Source: JADJPO01 sp963825645 (GTDB lineage Bacteria > Actinomycetota > Actinomycetes > Actinomycetales > Kineosporiaceae). Taken from it: 64,000 bases of DNA. The notes beneath the pieces are model-generated. The model had not been told where the DNA came from. It was given only the letters and a program-made list of their open reading frames with translations, and did no database searches. This document shows, piece by piece, positions 16,922-23,951 of the stretch (within the stretch, counting starts at the first letter, position 1; each line of letters opens with the position of its first letter). Location: the NCBI GenBank assembly GCA_963825645.1, contig CAWGTT010000008.1, positions 248,001 to 312,000 on the forward strand. The letters run 5' to 3'. The position numbers and the translations under genes are program-made.

Positions 16922-17674
16922 TCACGGCTGGTCCAGCACCGCCTGCTCGGCCGGGGTCGGGTCGTGTCCGGCCAGCCATGCCTGCATCAGGTCTGGACGG
17001 CGCGCAGCGGTGCGGCGCAGCCGCTGCTCGTGCCGCCAGGCGGCGATCCGGGCGTGGTGGCCCGAACCGAGGACCTCGGGGACCTCCAGCCCACGCCAGG
17101 TGGCCGGCTTGGTGTACACCGGGTACTCCAGCAGGCCGTCCTCGTGGCTCTCCTCGACCAGGCTCTCGGCGTTGCCGACCACACCCGGCAGCAGCCGGAC
17201 GACGGCCTCGACGATGGCGAGTACGGCCACCTCCGCGCCGTTCAGCACATAGTCGCCCAGGCTGATCGGCCGCACCGGCATCCGCCGCGCGGCGTCCTCC
17301 ATCACCCGCTCGTCGATGCCCTCGTAGCGCCCGCAGACGAAGGCCAGCCACTCCAACGTGGCGAGCTGGTGAGCCAGCGCCTGATCGAAGCGCTCACCGC
17401 AGGGGGTCGGCACCAGCAGGGTCGGCACCAGGTGGGTCTGCGCCGCCTGGTCGAGCACGTGGTCGAGCGCCTCGCCCCACGGCTCGGGACGCATCACCAT
17501 GCCGGCGCCGCCGCCGGCCGGGGTGTCGTCCACCGTCCGGTGACGATCGTGGGTGAAGTCCCGCAGGTCGTGGACATGGACGTCGAGACGGCCCGACTGC
17601 CGCGCCTTGCCGATCAGGGACAGCTCCAGCGGAGCGAGGTAGTCCGGGAAGATCGTGACCACGTCGATGCGCAT
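16922..17674 (-). CDS. trmD: tRNA (guanine37-N1)-methyltransferase
   Basis: 250 aa from ATG 17674, directly after the rimM TAG stop. TrmD methylates G37 in tRNAs with a G at position 36 and prevents +1 frameshifting. The trefoil-knot SAM site is visible: DDTPAGGGAGMVMRPEP (~residues 49-65), VCGRYEGIDERV, ISLGDYVLNGAEVA and the TKPATWRG substrate loop. It is in the conserved rpsP-khpA-rimM-trmD-rplS order. Confidence 0.96.
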   Translation of the reverse strand: MRIDVVTIFPDYLAPLELSLIGKARQSGRLDVHVHDLRDFTHDRHRTVDDTPAGGGAGMVMRPEPWGEALDHVLDQAAQTHLVPTLLVPTPCGERFDQALAHQLATLEWLAFVCGRYEGIDERVMEDAARRMPVRPISLGDYVLNGAEVAVLAIVEAVVRLLPGVVGNAESLVEESHEDGLLEYPVYTKPATWRGLEVPEVLGSGHHARIAAWRHEQRLRRTAARRPDLMQAWLAGHDPTPAEQAVLDQP

Positions 17675-18211
17675 CTATGCCTCGTCAGGGCCGTCGTCCA
17701 GCAGGTCGTCGAGCAGCCCGGGCGGGGCGTCGACGACCACGGTCCCGGCCGCGACGTCAACGGTCGGCACGATCGCCGTGACGAACGGCACCAGCCGTCG
17801 CACGCCGTCCGGGCGGGCGATCTCCAACAGATCCTGCGCCGGCAGATGCTCCACCGCGACGACGCTACCGAGATCGGCGCCGCCCGGGTCGAGCGCTCGC
17901 AGGCCGACCAGCTGGTGGTCGTACCAGGCGTCCTCCTCGTCGGCGGACCCGGTCGCGGCGACCTCGACCTCCGCCTCGAGCAGGACGCCGCGCAGCGCCT
18001 CCGCGGAGCTCCGGTCATCGACGCCGGTGAAGCCGAGCAGCAGGGTGCCGTTGTGGTCGCGGACGCTGCGCACGGTCAAGGACCCGGTCGAGGTGAACAG
18101 GACGGCGCCCGGGACGAAACGAGCGGCCGGCGAGTCGGTGTGCAGCTGCACGGTGACCTCGCCGCGGATCCCGTGCGCGCGCCCCACGCGGGCGACGACG
18201 AGCCTGGTCAG
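17675..18211 (-). CDS. rimM: 16S rRNA processing protein RimM, probable CTG start
   Basis: 178 aa if it begins at CTG 18211. RimM helps assemble the 30S head and binds S19. The family N-terminus is normally LVVARIGRAHGIRGEV. Here LVVARVGRAHGIRGEV is encoded, but the only standard start codon in frame is the GTG within it (18187), which would remove the first beta strand. A GGGAG ribosome site lies 5 bases before CTG 18211, so CTG initiation is the best reading. The C-terminal PRC-barrel domain (VVAVEHLPAQDLLEI, RLVPFVTAIVPTVD) is complete. Confidence 0.88.
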   Translation of the reverse strand: MTRLVVARVGRAHGIRGEVTVQLHTDSPAARFVPGAVLFTSTGSLTVRSVRDHNGTLLLGFTGVDDRSSAEALRGVLLEAEVEVAATGSADEEDAWYDHQLVGLRALDPGGADLGSVVAVEHLPAQDLLEIARPDGVRRLVPFVTAIVPTVDVAAGTVVVDAPPGLLDDLLDDGPDEA

Positions 18212-18230
18212 TGCTTCTCCCGGCGGGCGG

Positions 18231-18473
18231 TCAGTGGGTCCGGTCGACGTCGACGACGTCGACCCGCACCGGCTTGCCGTCGGCGAGCGCCTTGACCACG
18301 GTGCGCAGCGCCGTGGCGGTACGTCCGGAGCGTCCGATCACCCGGCCGAGGTCATCGGGGTGGACGCGCACCTCGAGCAGGGTGCCCCGGCGCTGCGGCC
18401 GCGACCGCACCTGGACGTCGTCCGGGTTGGCAACGATCCCCCGGACGAGGTGGTCAAGGGCGTCGACGAGCAC
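18231..18473 (-). CDS. khpA: KH-domain RNA-binding protein KhpA
   Basis: 80 aa from GTG 18473, two bases after the rpsP stop. A single KH domain with the GxxG loop in GRVIGRSGRTATALRTVV. Members act, often with KhpB/Jag, as global RNA-binding proteins; a role in ribosome assembly is suggested by the fixed place between rpsP and rimM. Confidence 0.93.
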   Translation of the reverse strand: MLVDALDHLVRGIVANPDDVQVRSRPQRRGTLLEVRVHPDDLGRVIGRSGRTATALRTVVKALADGKPVRVDVVDVDRTH

Positions 18474-18475
18474 GG

Positions 18476-19075
18476 TCAGGTCTCCACGGCGGCCTTGTCG
18501 GCCTCCACCGCGGGTGCCTGCTCGGCGGGCTCCGCACTGTCGCCGGCCGCCGCGTCCTCGGCCGTCGCGGTCTGCTCGGCCGTCACGGTCGGTTCGGGCT
18601 TGGCAGTCGGTTCGGGTTTGGCGGTCGGTTCGGGCTTGGCGGTCGGTTCGGGCTTCGCGGTCGGCTCGGCCTTGGCAGTCGGTTCGGCCTTCTTCTTCGC
18701 CTTCGGCGTCGTGGCCTGGGCCGCGCTCTGGCCCATCGACTCCTTGGCGGCGGCCTCGAAGACGGCCTTCTTGTCGGCCTTGGCCGCGGCGACCCTCAGG
18801 GTCCCCTCGGCGCCGGGCAGGCCCTTGAACGTCTGCCAGTCGCCGGTGACCTTGAGCAGCGCCAGGACCTGCTCGGTCGGCTGGGCGCCGACGCCGAGCC
18901 AGTACTGGGCGCGCTCGGAGTTCACCTCGATGGTCGAGGGCTCGTGAGTGGGGTGGTAGAGGCCGATCTCTTCGATCGCTCGGCCGTCGCGCTTGGTGCG
19001 CGAGTCGGCGATGACGATGCGGTAGTAGGGGGCGCGGATCTTGCCCATGCGCTTGAGGCGGATCTTGACGGCCAC
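18476..19075 (-). CDS. rpsP: 30S ribosomal protein S16 with repetitive acidic tail
   Basis: 199 aa from ATG 19075. Residues 1-~85 are normal S16 (AVKIRLKRMGKIRAPYYRIV, then DGRAIEEIGLYHPTHEPS). The remaining ~110 residues are a tail: AAKADKKAVFEAAAKES, then repeats of the five-residue unit KPEPT (about four copies), then an Ala/Glu-rich end. Such tails on S16 occur in actinobacteria and resemble the tail of S2 in this window. First gene of the rpsP-khpA-rimM-trmD cluster. Confidence 0.95.
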   Translation of the reverse strand: MAVKIRLKRMGKIRAPYYRIVIADSRTKRDGRAIEEIGLYHPTHEPSTIEVNSERAQYWLGVGAQPTEQVLALLKVTGDWQTFKGLPGAEGTLRVAAAKADKKAVFEAAAKESMGQSAAQATTPKAKKKAEPTAKAEPTAKPEPTAKPEPTAKPEPTAKPEPTVTAEQTATAEDAAAGDSAEPAEQAPAVEADKAAVET

Positions 19076-19204
19076 GGGTCGTGGTACTCCAGCTTCTGCT
19101 TCGGGTGAGCGAGGCCTGCCGCCGGGTGGGGACCGGGCGGTGGAACGCTCGAACGGACGCGCCGGGCGCGGAGAGAGGGGCCGCCCCGCCGGGTACGGCC
19201 CACC

Positions 19205-19214
19205 ATTCTGCCAG
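19205..19214 (-). promoter_or_regulatory. Putative rpsP promoter, TGGCAGAAT motif
   Basis: The minus strand reads TCTGGCAGAATGGTG (19201-19215), about 130 bases before the rpsP ATG. It shares TGGCAGAnT with the rplS promoter, with CAGAAT as the probable -10. Confidence 0.45.
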
Positions 19215-19246
19215 ACCCGACCGGCACCTCAGACCACCGACCACCT

Positions 19247-19289
19247 CGCCTACCTGCCTGCAGAGTGGGCGCGCCTACCTGCAGAGTGG
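19247..19289. repeat. Imperfect direct repeat between rpsP and the membrane-protein gene
   Basis: CGCCTACCTGCCTGCAGAGTGG (19247-19268, read as two parts) is repeated as CGCCTACCTGCAGAGTGG (19272-19289), with a CTG triplet missing from the second copy. No function is apparent; it lies just beyond the stop codon of the 19303-21153 gene. Confidence 0.6.
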
Positions 19290-19302
19290 CGTGGAACGGC
19301 GG

Positions 19303-21153
19303 CTACCGCCGATCGGGTGGACGCAGGTCGTAGACCACGACGTCGCCGGACTCGCGTCGCCCGATGCCCAGCCCGCTGACCGCACGCTGCGCGGCACCCT
19401 CCCATGGCGAGCCGGGCCCCACCCGGGAACGGACCAGAACCACGGTGGCCACGCCCCGCGCCCGCAACGCGGCCACACTCGCCGGATCCGGGAACGTCGA
19501 GGCCTCGGCGCGCATCTGAGCCTGATCGACGGAGTTGAACCCGCTGTCGCCGTTGGTGATCACCGGCCAGCCCTCGGTGCTCCAGAACATCAGGTGGTAG
19601 TCCGCGACCTGGCCGGTGGGCAGGATCAGGATCGGCTGGGGCAGTGCGGCCAGGTCGATCGGGGCCCGTGTCACCGTCCAGTGCGGCACCACGTCGCGGC
19701 TTTCCGCGTACACCAGCGCACTGGGAACCAGCAGCAGGGCGGCCAGGACGACCCGGGCCGGCCACGGACGACCCGCCAGATAGCCCCGCGCTGTGCCCTG
19801 ACGCCAGGTGTTCTCCTCGCGGCGGTCCCATTCAGCGACCAGTTCGTCGCAGACCCGGCTGACGGCTCCGGCGGCGAGCAGGCACAGCCCCATGCTCACC
19901 CAGATCATCAGTCGGCCGGGAGTGCGCAGATGCTCCCAACCAGGCACGTGCTCCCACAGCGGCAGGTAGGTATACCGACCGCCGTCCGGTCCACGGGTGC
20001 CGAGAGCCAGGACGGCGAGGACCGCCGTGACCGCGCCGAGCACCAGGCGGCGACGCAGCGGCCAGGACGAGATGAACAGCCCGGCCACGGCCAGCCCGAT
20101 CAGCAGGACGCCGGGCGACATGTACATCTCGGGCGGCCAGAGCATGGAGATCTGCGCCTGCCAGTCGGCCTGGCGCTCCCCCCAGACCCGGTTCGAGGGG
20201 CCCGCCGTGAGCAGGCCGAACCAGGGCGGCGAGAACAGGTCGAGCATCGCCTGCACCCGCTGCGCCTCCGGCACCCGTTCGAGCACCCGCAGGTGGGGCA
20301 GCGCCAGCAGACCCGTCGTGACCAGGAACGCCACGCCTCCCGCCAGGTCGGCCAGCACCAGCCGTCGGGACAGCGTGGCCCGCACCGGGCCGGCCCGCCC
20401 GTGCTGTCCTGCGTGCCGGCGCACGACGAGCAGCCAGCCGGTAACGAGGCAGAGCATGATCAGAGCGAGGAAGTAGCCGAACCAGATGCCGGTCGCGAAC
20501 CCGATGGTCAGCTGCCAGCAGGCGACCAGCCAGCCAAGGAGCACCCAGTGCTCCCGGCCGCGGACACGCTCCGGGCGCCAGCCCGCTCGCAGCGACCAGG
20601 CGTGCCCGTACAGGATGAGCGCCGTGGACAGGGCGATCCCACCGGTGGAGACCACGTTGATATGGATCACCTGGGTGTCCCGCCACGGAGCGAAGGCGAA
20701 GCCGACGGCGGCGACCAGCGCCCCGGGGATGCGGGCGCCGAGTACCCGTGCCAGCACGTAGCCGCCGAAGGCCGCCATGGCCGTGGCGATCAGCAGGGCG
20801 AGGTTGAGCTGGGCCAACGCCCCCGACTGTCCGGCCGGGGTCACCCAGGCAAGCGGTGCGTAGCCGAGTACCACGTCGGTGTAGGCGAGGTTGTCCGGCG
20901 CCTGTTGAAAGGCGTTGCTGGTGAACAGGTTCGACAGATCGAAGGGGTTCTCTCGCAGGACGTGACCGACCCAGGCCAGCTGCCAGGCGAAGTAGAGCGG
21001 ATCGCCGAGGTCCCCCGGAACGGTCGTGGTGAGGGTGCGCACCTGCGGCCACAGCGAGGCGAGCGAGGCGATTGCCGAACCGAGCGCGGCGAGCAGCATC
21101 TCGCCCCGCGGCACTCCCGGAGCGGGCGCTTGCTCACTCCCCCGAGCTCTCAC
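19303..21153 (-). CDS. Large polytopic membrane protein, GT-C-like
   Basis: 616 aa from GTG 21153 with an AGGA ribosome site. About ten to twelve hydrophobic helices. The first outer loop contains VPGDLGDPLYFAWQLAWV and NPFDLSNLFTS, and the C-terminal ~180 residues are a soluble extracytoplasmic domain (ILILPTGQVADYHLMFW, VVLVRSRVG). The layout (Asp-rich first loop, many helices, soluble tail) is reminiscent of GT-C lipid-linked glycosyltransferases, but I do not recognise a specific family. It probably forms a unit with ffh and the amidohydrolase upstream (13-base gap). Confidence 0.75.
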   Translation of the reverse strand: MRARGSEQAPAPGVPRGEMLLAALGSAIASLASLWPQVRTLTTTVPGDLGDPLYFAWQLAWVGHVLRENPFDLSNLFTSNAFQQAPDNLAYTDVVLGYAPLAWVTPAGQSGALAQLNLALLIATAMAAFGGYVLARVLGARIPGALVAAVGFAFAPWRDTQVIHINVVSTGGIALSTALILYGHAWSLRAGWRPERVRGREHWVLLGWLVACWQLTIGFATGIWFGYFLALIMLCLVTGWLLVVRRHAGQHGRAGPVRATLSRRLVLADLAGGVAFLVTTGLLALPHLRVLERVPEAQRVQAMLDLFSPPWFGLLTAGPSNRVWGERQADWQAQISMLWPPEMYMSPGVLLIGLAVAGLFISSWPLRRRLVLGAVTAVLAVLALGTRGPDGGRYTYLPLWEHVPGWEHLRTPGRLMIWVSMGLCLLAAGAVSRVCDELVAEWDRREENTWRQGTARGYLAGRPWPARVVLAALLLVPSALVYAESRDVVPHWTVTRAPIDLAALPQPILILPTGQVADYHLMFWSTEGWPVITNGDSGFNSVDQAQMRAEASTFPDPASVAALRARGVATVVLVRSRVGPGSPWEGAAQRAVSGLGIGRRESGDVVVYDLRPPDRR

Positions 21154-21166
21154 CCGATCCTCGTTC

Positions 21167-22255
21167 CTAGCCGACCACACGTCCGTGCAGGACGCCGAGC
21201 GTCGGGTGGGCGAGCACCCGCACGTCGTGACGCGGATCCTCGGGGTAGACCACCACGTCGGCCGGAGCGCCTTCGACCAGACCGGGGCGTGCGAGCCAGG
21301 AGCGAGCACCCCAACAGGCGCCGTCCAGCGCGCAGACGGTCGGGATGCCGGCCTCGACCAGGGCGGCGACCTCGGCGGCGACGAGACCGTGGGCGATCTG
21401 ACCGCCGGCGTCGGTTCCGACGAACACCGGCAGCCCGGCGTCGAAGGCGGCCATCAGGGTCTGGCGGCTCTCGGCATGCAGCCGCCGCAGGTGGGCCCCG
21501 TAGACCGGGAACCTGGCCTCGCCCGCCGCGGCGAAGTTCGGGAAGTTGTCGATGTTGACCAGGGTCGGCACGATCGCCGTGCCGCGAGCGGCTGCGGCGC
21601 GCACCGTGTCCTCGGTGAGGCCGGTGGCGTGCTCGATGCAGTCGATCCCGGCCTCGATCAGGTCGGGCAGACAGTCCTCACCGAAGCAGTGGGCGGTCAC
21701 CCGCGCGCCGGCCGCGTGGGCGGCGTCCATCGCCTCGCGCAACGCCCAGGCCGGCCAGCATGGCGCCAGGTCACCGATCTCTCGGTCGATCCAGTCCCCG
21801 ACCAGCTTCACCCAGCCGTCCCCGCGGGCGGCCTGGGTGCGCACCTCGTCGGCAAGCTGCTCGGGCTCGATCTCGTGCCCGACGCCCGGCAGGTACCGGC
21901 GGGTGCGGGCGATGTGTCGCCCCGCCCGGACGATGCGCGGCAGGTCGTCCCGCTCGTCGATCCATCGGGTGTCGGCCGGGGACCCGGCGTCCCGGATCAG
22001 CATCGTGCCGGCGGCCAGGTCGGTGAGGGCCTGGGCCTCCTGTCCGGCCTTGTCGACGACGCCGTGGGCGTCCAGGCCGATGTGGTTGTGGGCGTCCACC
22101 AGCCCGGGCAGCACCCACCCCTCGACCTGCTCGCGAGGTGTGCCGGGCGGCCGCTCGAACGTGATCTGCCCACCCACCACCCAGGCCTCGCCGACATCCT
22201 CGTCCGGTCCGACCAGGACGGGACCGCGCAGGTGAAGGATGATCTCGGACCTCAC
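21167..22255 (-). CDS. Amidohydrolase family protein
   Basis: 362 aa from GTG 22255; the GTGA overlaps the ffh stop. A metal-dependent TIM-barrel hydrolase: LVDAHNHIG (HxH metal ligands, ~residues 54-58), WVKLVGDW (candidate carbamylated lysine), VTAHCFGED, CIEHATG and the catalytic Asp in VFVGTDAGG. A beta-sandwich composite domain formed by both termini (ADVVVYPEDP) is typical of imidazolonepropionase/dipeptidase-like members. The substrate cannot be told from sequence. Its translational overlap with ffh is a curious pairing. Confidence 0.85.
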   Translation of the reverse strand: MRSEIILHLRGPVLVGPDEDVGEAWVVGGQITFERPPGTPREQVEGWVLPGLVDAHNHIGLDAHGVVDKAGQEAQALTDLAAGTMLIRDAGSPADTRWIDERDDLPRIVRAGRHIARTRRYLPGVGHEIEPEQLADEVRTQAARGDGWVKLVGDWIDREIGDLAPCWPAWALREAMDAAHAAGARVTAHCFGEDCLPDLIEAGIDCIEHATGLTEDTVRAAAARGTAIVPTLVNIDNFPNFAAAGEARFPVYGAHLRRLHAESRQTLMAAFDAGLPVFVGTDAGGQIAHGLVAAEVAALVEAGIPTVCALDGACWGARSWLARPGLVEGAPADVVVYPEDPRHDVRVLAHPTLGVLHGRVVG

Positions 22256-23880
22256 CGTCCGAGGAACTTCTCGAAGCCCGGCGGCAGCTCCAGGTCCTCG
22301 ACGTCAGGCTGGCCGCCCTGGCCGAGCCCGAACGCGCTGCCCGGGCCGGCGCCGGCGGACGACGCGGAGCGGTTCGCGGCGTCGCGTTCCTGCTGGGCCC
22401 GCTTGGCCGGGTTGCCGGACTTGCCCTTACCCTTGCGCGGCGGCGGAGCCGACTTCCCCCGCGCCTTCTTGCCGACGCCGGGTAGGGCCGGCATCCCTGC
22501 CCCGCCCGGCCCGCCGCCCATCCCGGGCATGCCCATGCCGCGGCGCATCGCGCGCATCATCTTCTGCGCCTCGCCGAACCGCTCAAGAAGCTGGTTGACG
22601 TCGCTGACCTGGACGCCGGAGCCCTTGGCGATCCGCAGGCGGCGCGAGCCGTTGAGGATCTTCGGCTGTCGACGCTCCAGCGGGGTCATCGAGCGCACGA
22701 TCGCCTCGATGCGGTCCATCTCCCGCTCGTCGAAGTTCTCCAGCTGTTCGCGCAGCTCGCCCATTCCGGGCAGCATCCCGAGCATCTTCTTGATCGAGCC
22801 CATGTTGCGCAAGGCGGCCATCTGGGCCAGGAAGTCCTCGAGGGTGAAGTCCTCGTCGGCGGCCAGCTTGGCCGCCATCTCCTCAGCCTGCTTGGCGTCG
22901 AACGCCTTCTCCGCCTGCTCGATCAGGGTGAGCACGTCACCCATGTCGAGGATCCGCGAGGCCATCCGGTCCGGATGGAACTGCTCGAAGTCGGTGAGCT
23001 TCTCTCCTGTCGAGGCGAACATGACCGGCACTCCGGTCACCCCGACGACGCTGAGCGCCGCACCGCCGCGGGCGTCGCCGTCCAGCTTGGACAGCACCAC
23101 CCCGCTGAACCCGACCCCGTCGGCGAAGGCCTGCGCCGTGGTCACCGCGTCCTGGCCGATCATGGCGTCGAGGACGAACAAGATCTCGTCCGGCTGGACG
23201 GCATCGCGGATGTCCGCCGCCTGCTGCATCATCTCGGCGTCCACGCCGAGCCGGCCGGCGGTGTCGACGATGACGACGTCGTACTGCTTCTCGATCGCGT
23301 GCTCGACACCCTGTCCGGCGACGGCGACGGGGTTGCCCGGGGGGCGCAGGCCCGCCGCGGGGTCGGCCGCGGCGCCGGTGGCCGAGGTGCCCGGGTGCGG
23401 CGCGAAGACCTTCACCCCGGCCCGCTCGCCGACCACGACGAGCTGGTCGACGGCGTTGGGACGCTGCAGGTCGCAGGCGACCAGCAACGGGGTGTGGCCC
23501 TGCTCCTTGAACCACTGACCGAGCTTCCCGGCCAGGGTGGTCTTTCCGGACCCCTGGAGACCGGCCAGCAGGATCACCGTCGGCGGCAGCTTCGCCATGC
23601 TCAGCCGACGGGTCTGCCCACCGAGCACGGCGACCAGCTCGTCGTGCACGATCTGCACGACCTGCTGAGCCGGGTTCAGGGCCGCAGAGACCTCGGCCGA
23701 CAGCGCTCGCTCACGGATCTTGGCGCAGAAGTCGCGGACGACGGGCAGCGCGACGTCGGCGTCGAGCAGCGCACGGCGGATCTCACGGACGGTGGCGTCG
23801 ACGTCGGCCTCGGACAGGCGTCCCTTGCCGCGCAGGGACTTGAACGTCGCGGCGAGTCGATCGGAGAGCGTGGCGAACAC
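22252..23880 (-). CDS. ffh: Signal recognition particle protein Ffh
   Basis: 542 aa from GTG 23880. The SRP GTPase that, with 4.5S RNA, targets nascent membrane proteins to FtsY. N domain (LRGKGRLSEADVDATVREIRRAL-type helices), G domain with GLQGSGKTT (~residue 106), DTAGRLG and LSKLDGDARGG, and an M domain with the Met-rich finger (MRAMRRGMGMPGMGG). An extra ~17 Ala/Gly/Pro residues sit between PHPGTS and the normal NPVAVA. A TAGGCT box ends seven bases before the GTG, suggesting a leaderless transcript. Confidence 0.95.
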   Translation of the reverse strand: MFATLSDRLAATFKSLRGKGRLSEADVDATVREIRRALLDADVALPVVRDFCAKIRERALSAEVSAALNPAQQVVQIVHDELVAVLGGQTRRLSMAKLPPTVILLAGLQGSGKTTLAGKLGQWFKEQGHTPLLVACDLQRPNAVDQLVVVGERAGVKVFAPHPGTSATGAAADPAAGLRPPGNPVAVAGQGVEHAIEKQYDVVIVDTAGRLGVDAEMMQQAADIRDAVQPDEILFVLDAMIGQDAVTTAQAFADGVGFSGVVLSKLDGDARGGAALSVVGVTGVPVMFASTGEKLTDFEQFHPDRMASRILDMGDVLTLIEQAEKAFDAKQAEEMAAKLAADEDFTLEDFLAQMAALRNMGSIKKMLGMLPGMGELREQLENFDEREMDRIEAIVRSMTPLERRQPKILNGSRRLRIAKGSGVQVSDVNQLLERFGEAQKMMRAMRRGMGMPGMGGGPGGAGMPALPGVGKKARGKSAPPPRKGKGKSGNPAKRAQQERDAANRSASSAGAGPGSAFGLGQGGQPDVEDLELPPGFEKFLGR

Positions 23881-23887
23881 GGCTCCA

Positions 23888-23893
23888 GCCTAA
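23888..23893 (-). promoter_or_regulatory. -10 element TAGGCT, probable leaderless ffh transcript
   Basis: On the minus strand TAGGCT is followed by seven bases and GTG 23880. Confidence 0.5.
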
Positions 23894-23951
23894 CCGGGTG
23901 CCGGTGACCGCTGGCTCGCGAGCGGCCCTGCATGATTCGTCGCGGTGAACC

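Noticed and set aside
16526..18295. A 589-codon plus frame over rplS, trmD and rimM
   Set aside because: It runs across three well-identified minus-strand genes and has no recognisable domain.
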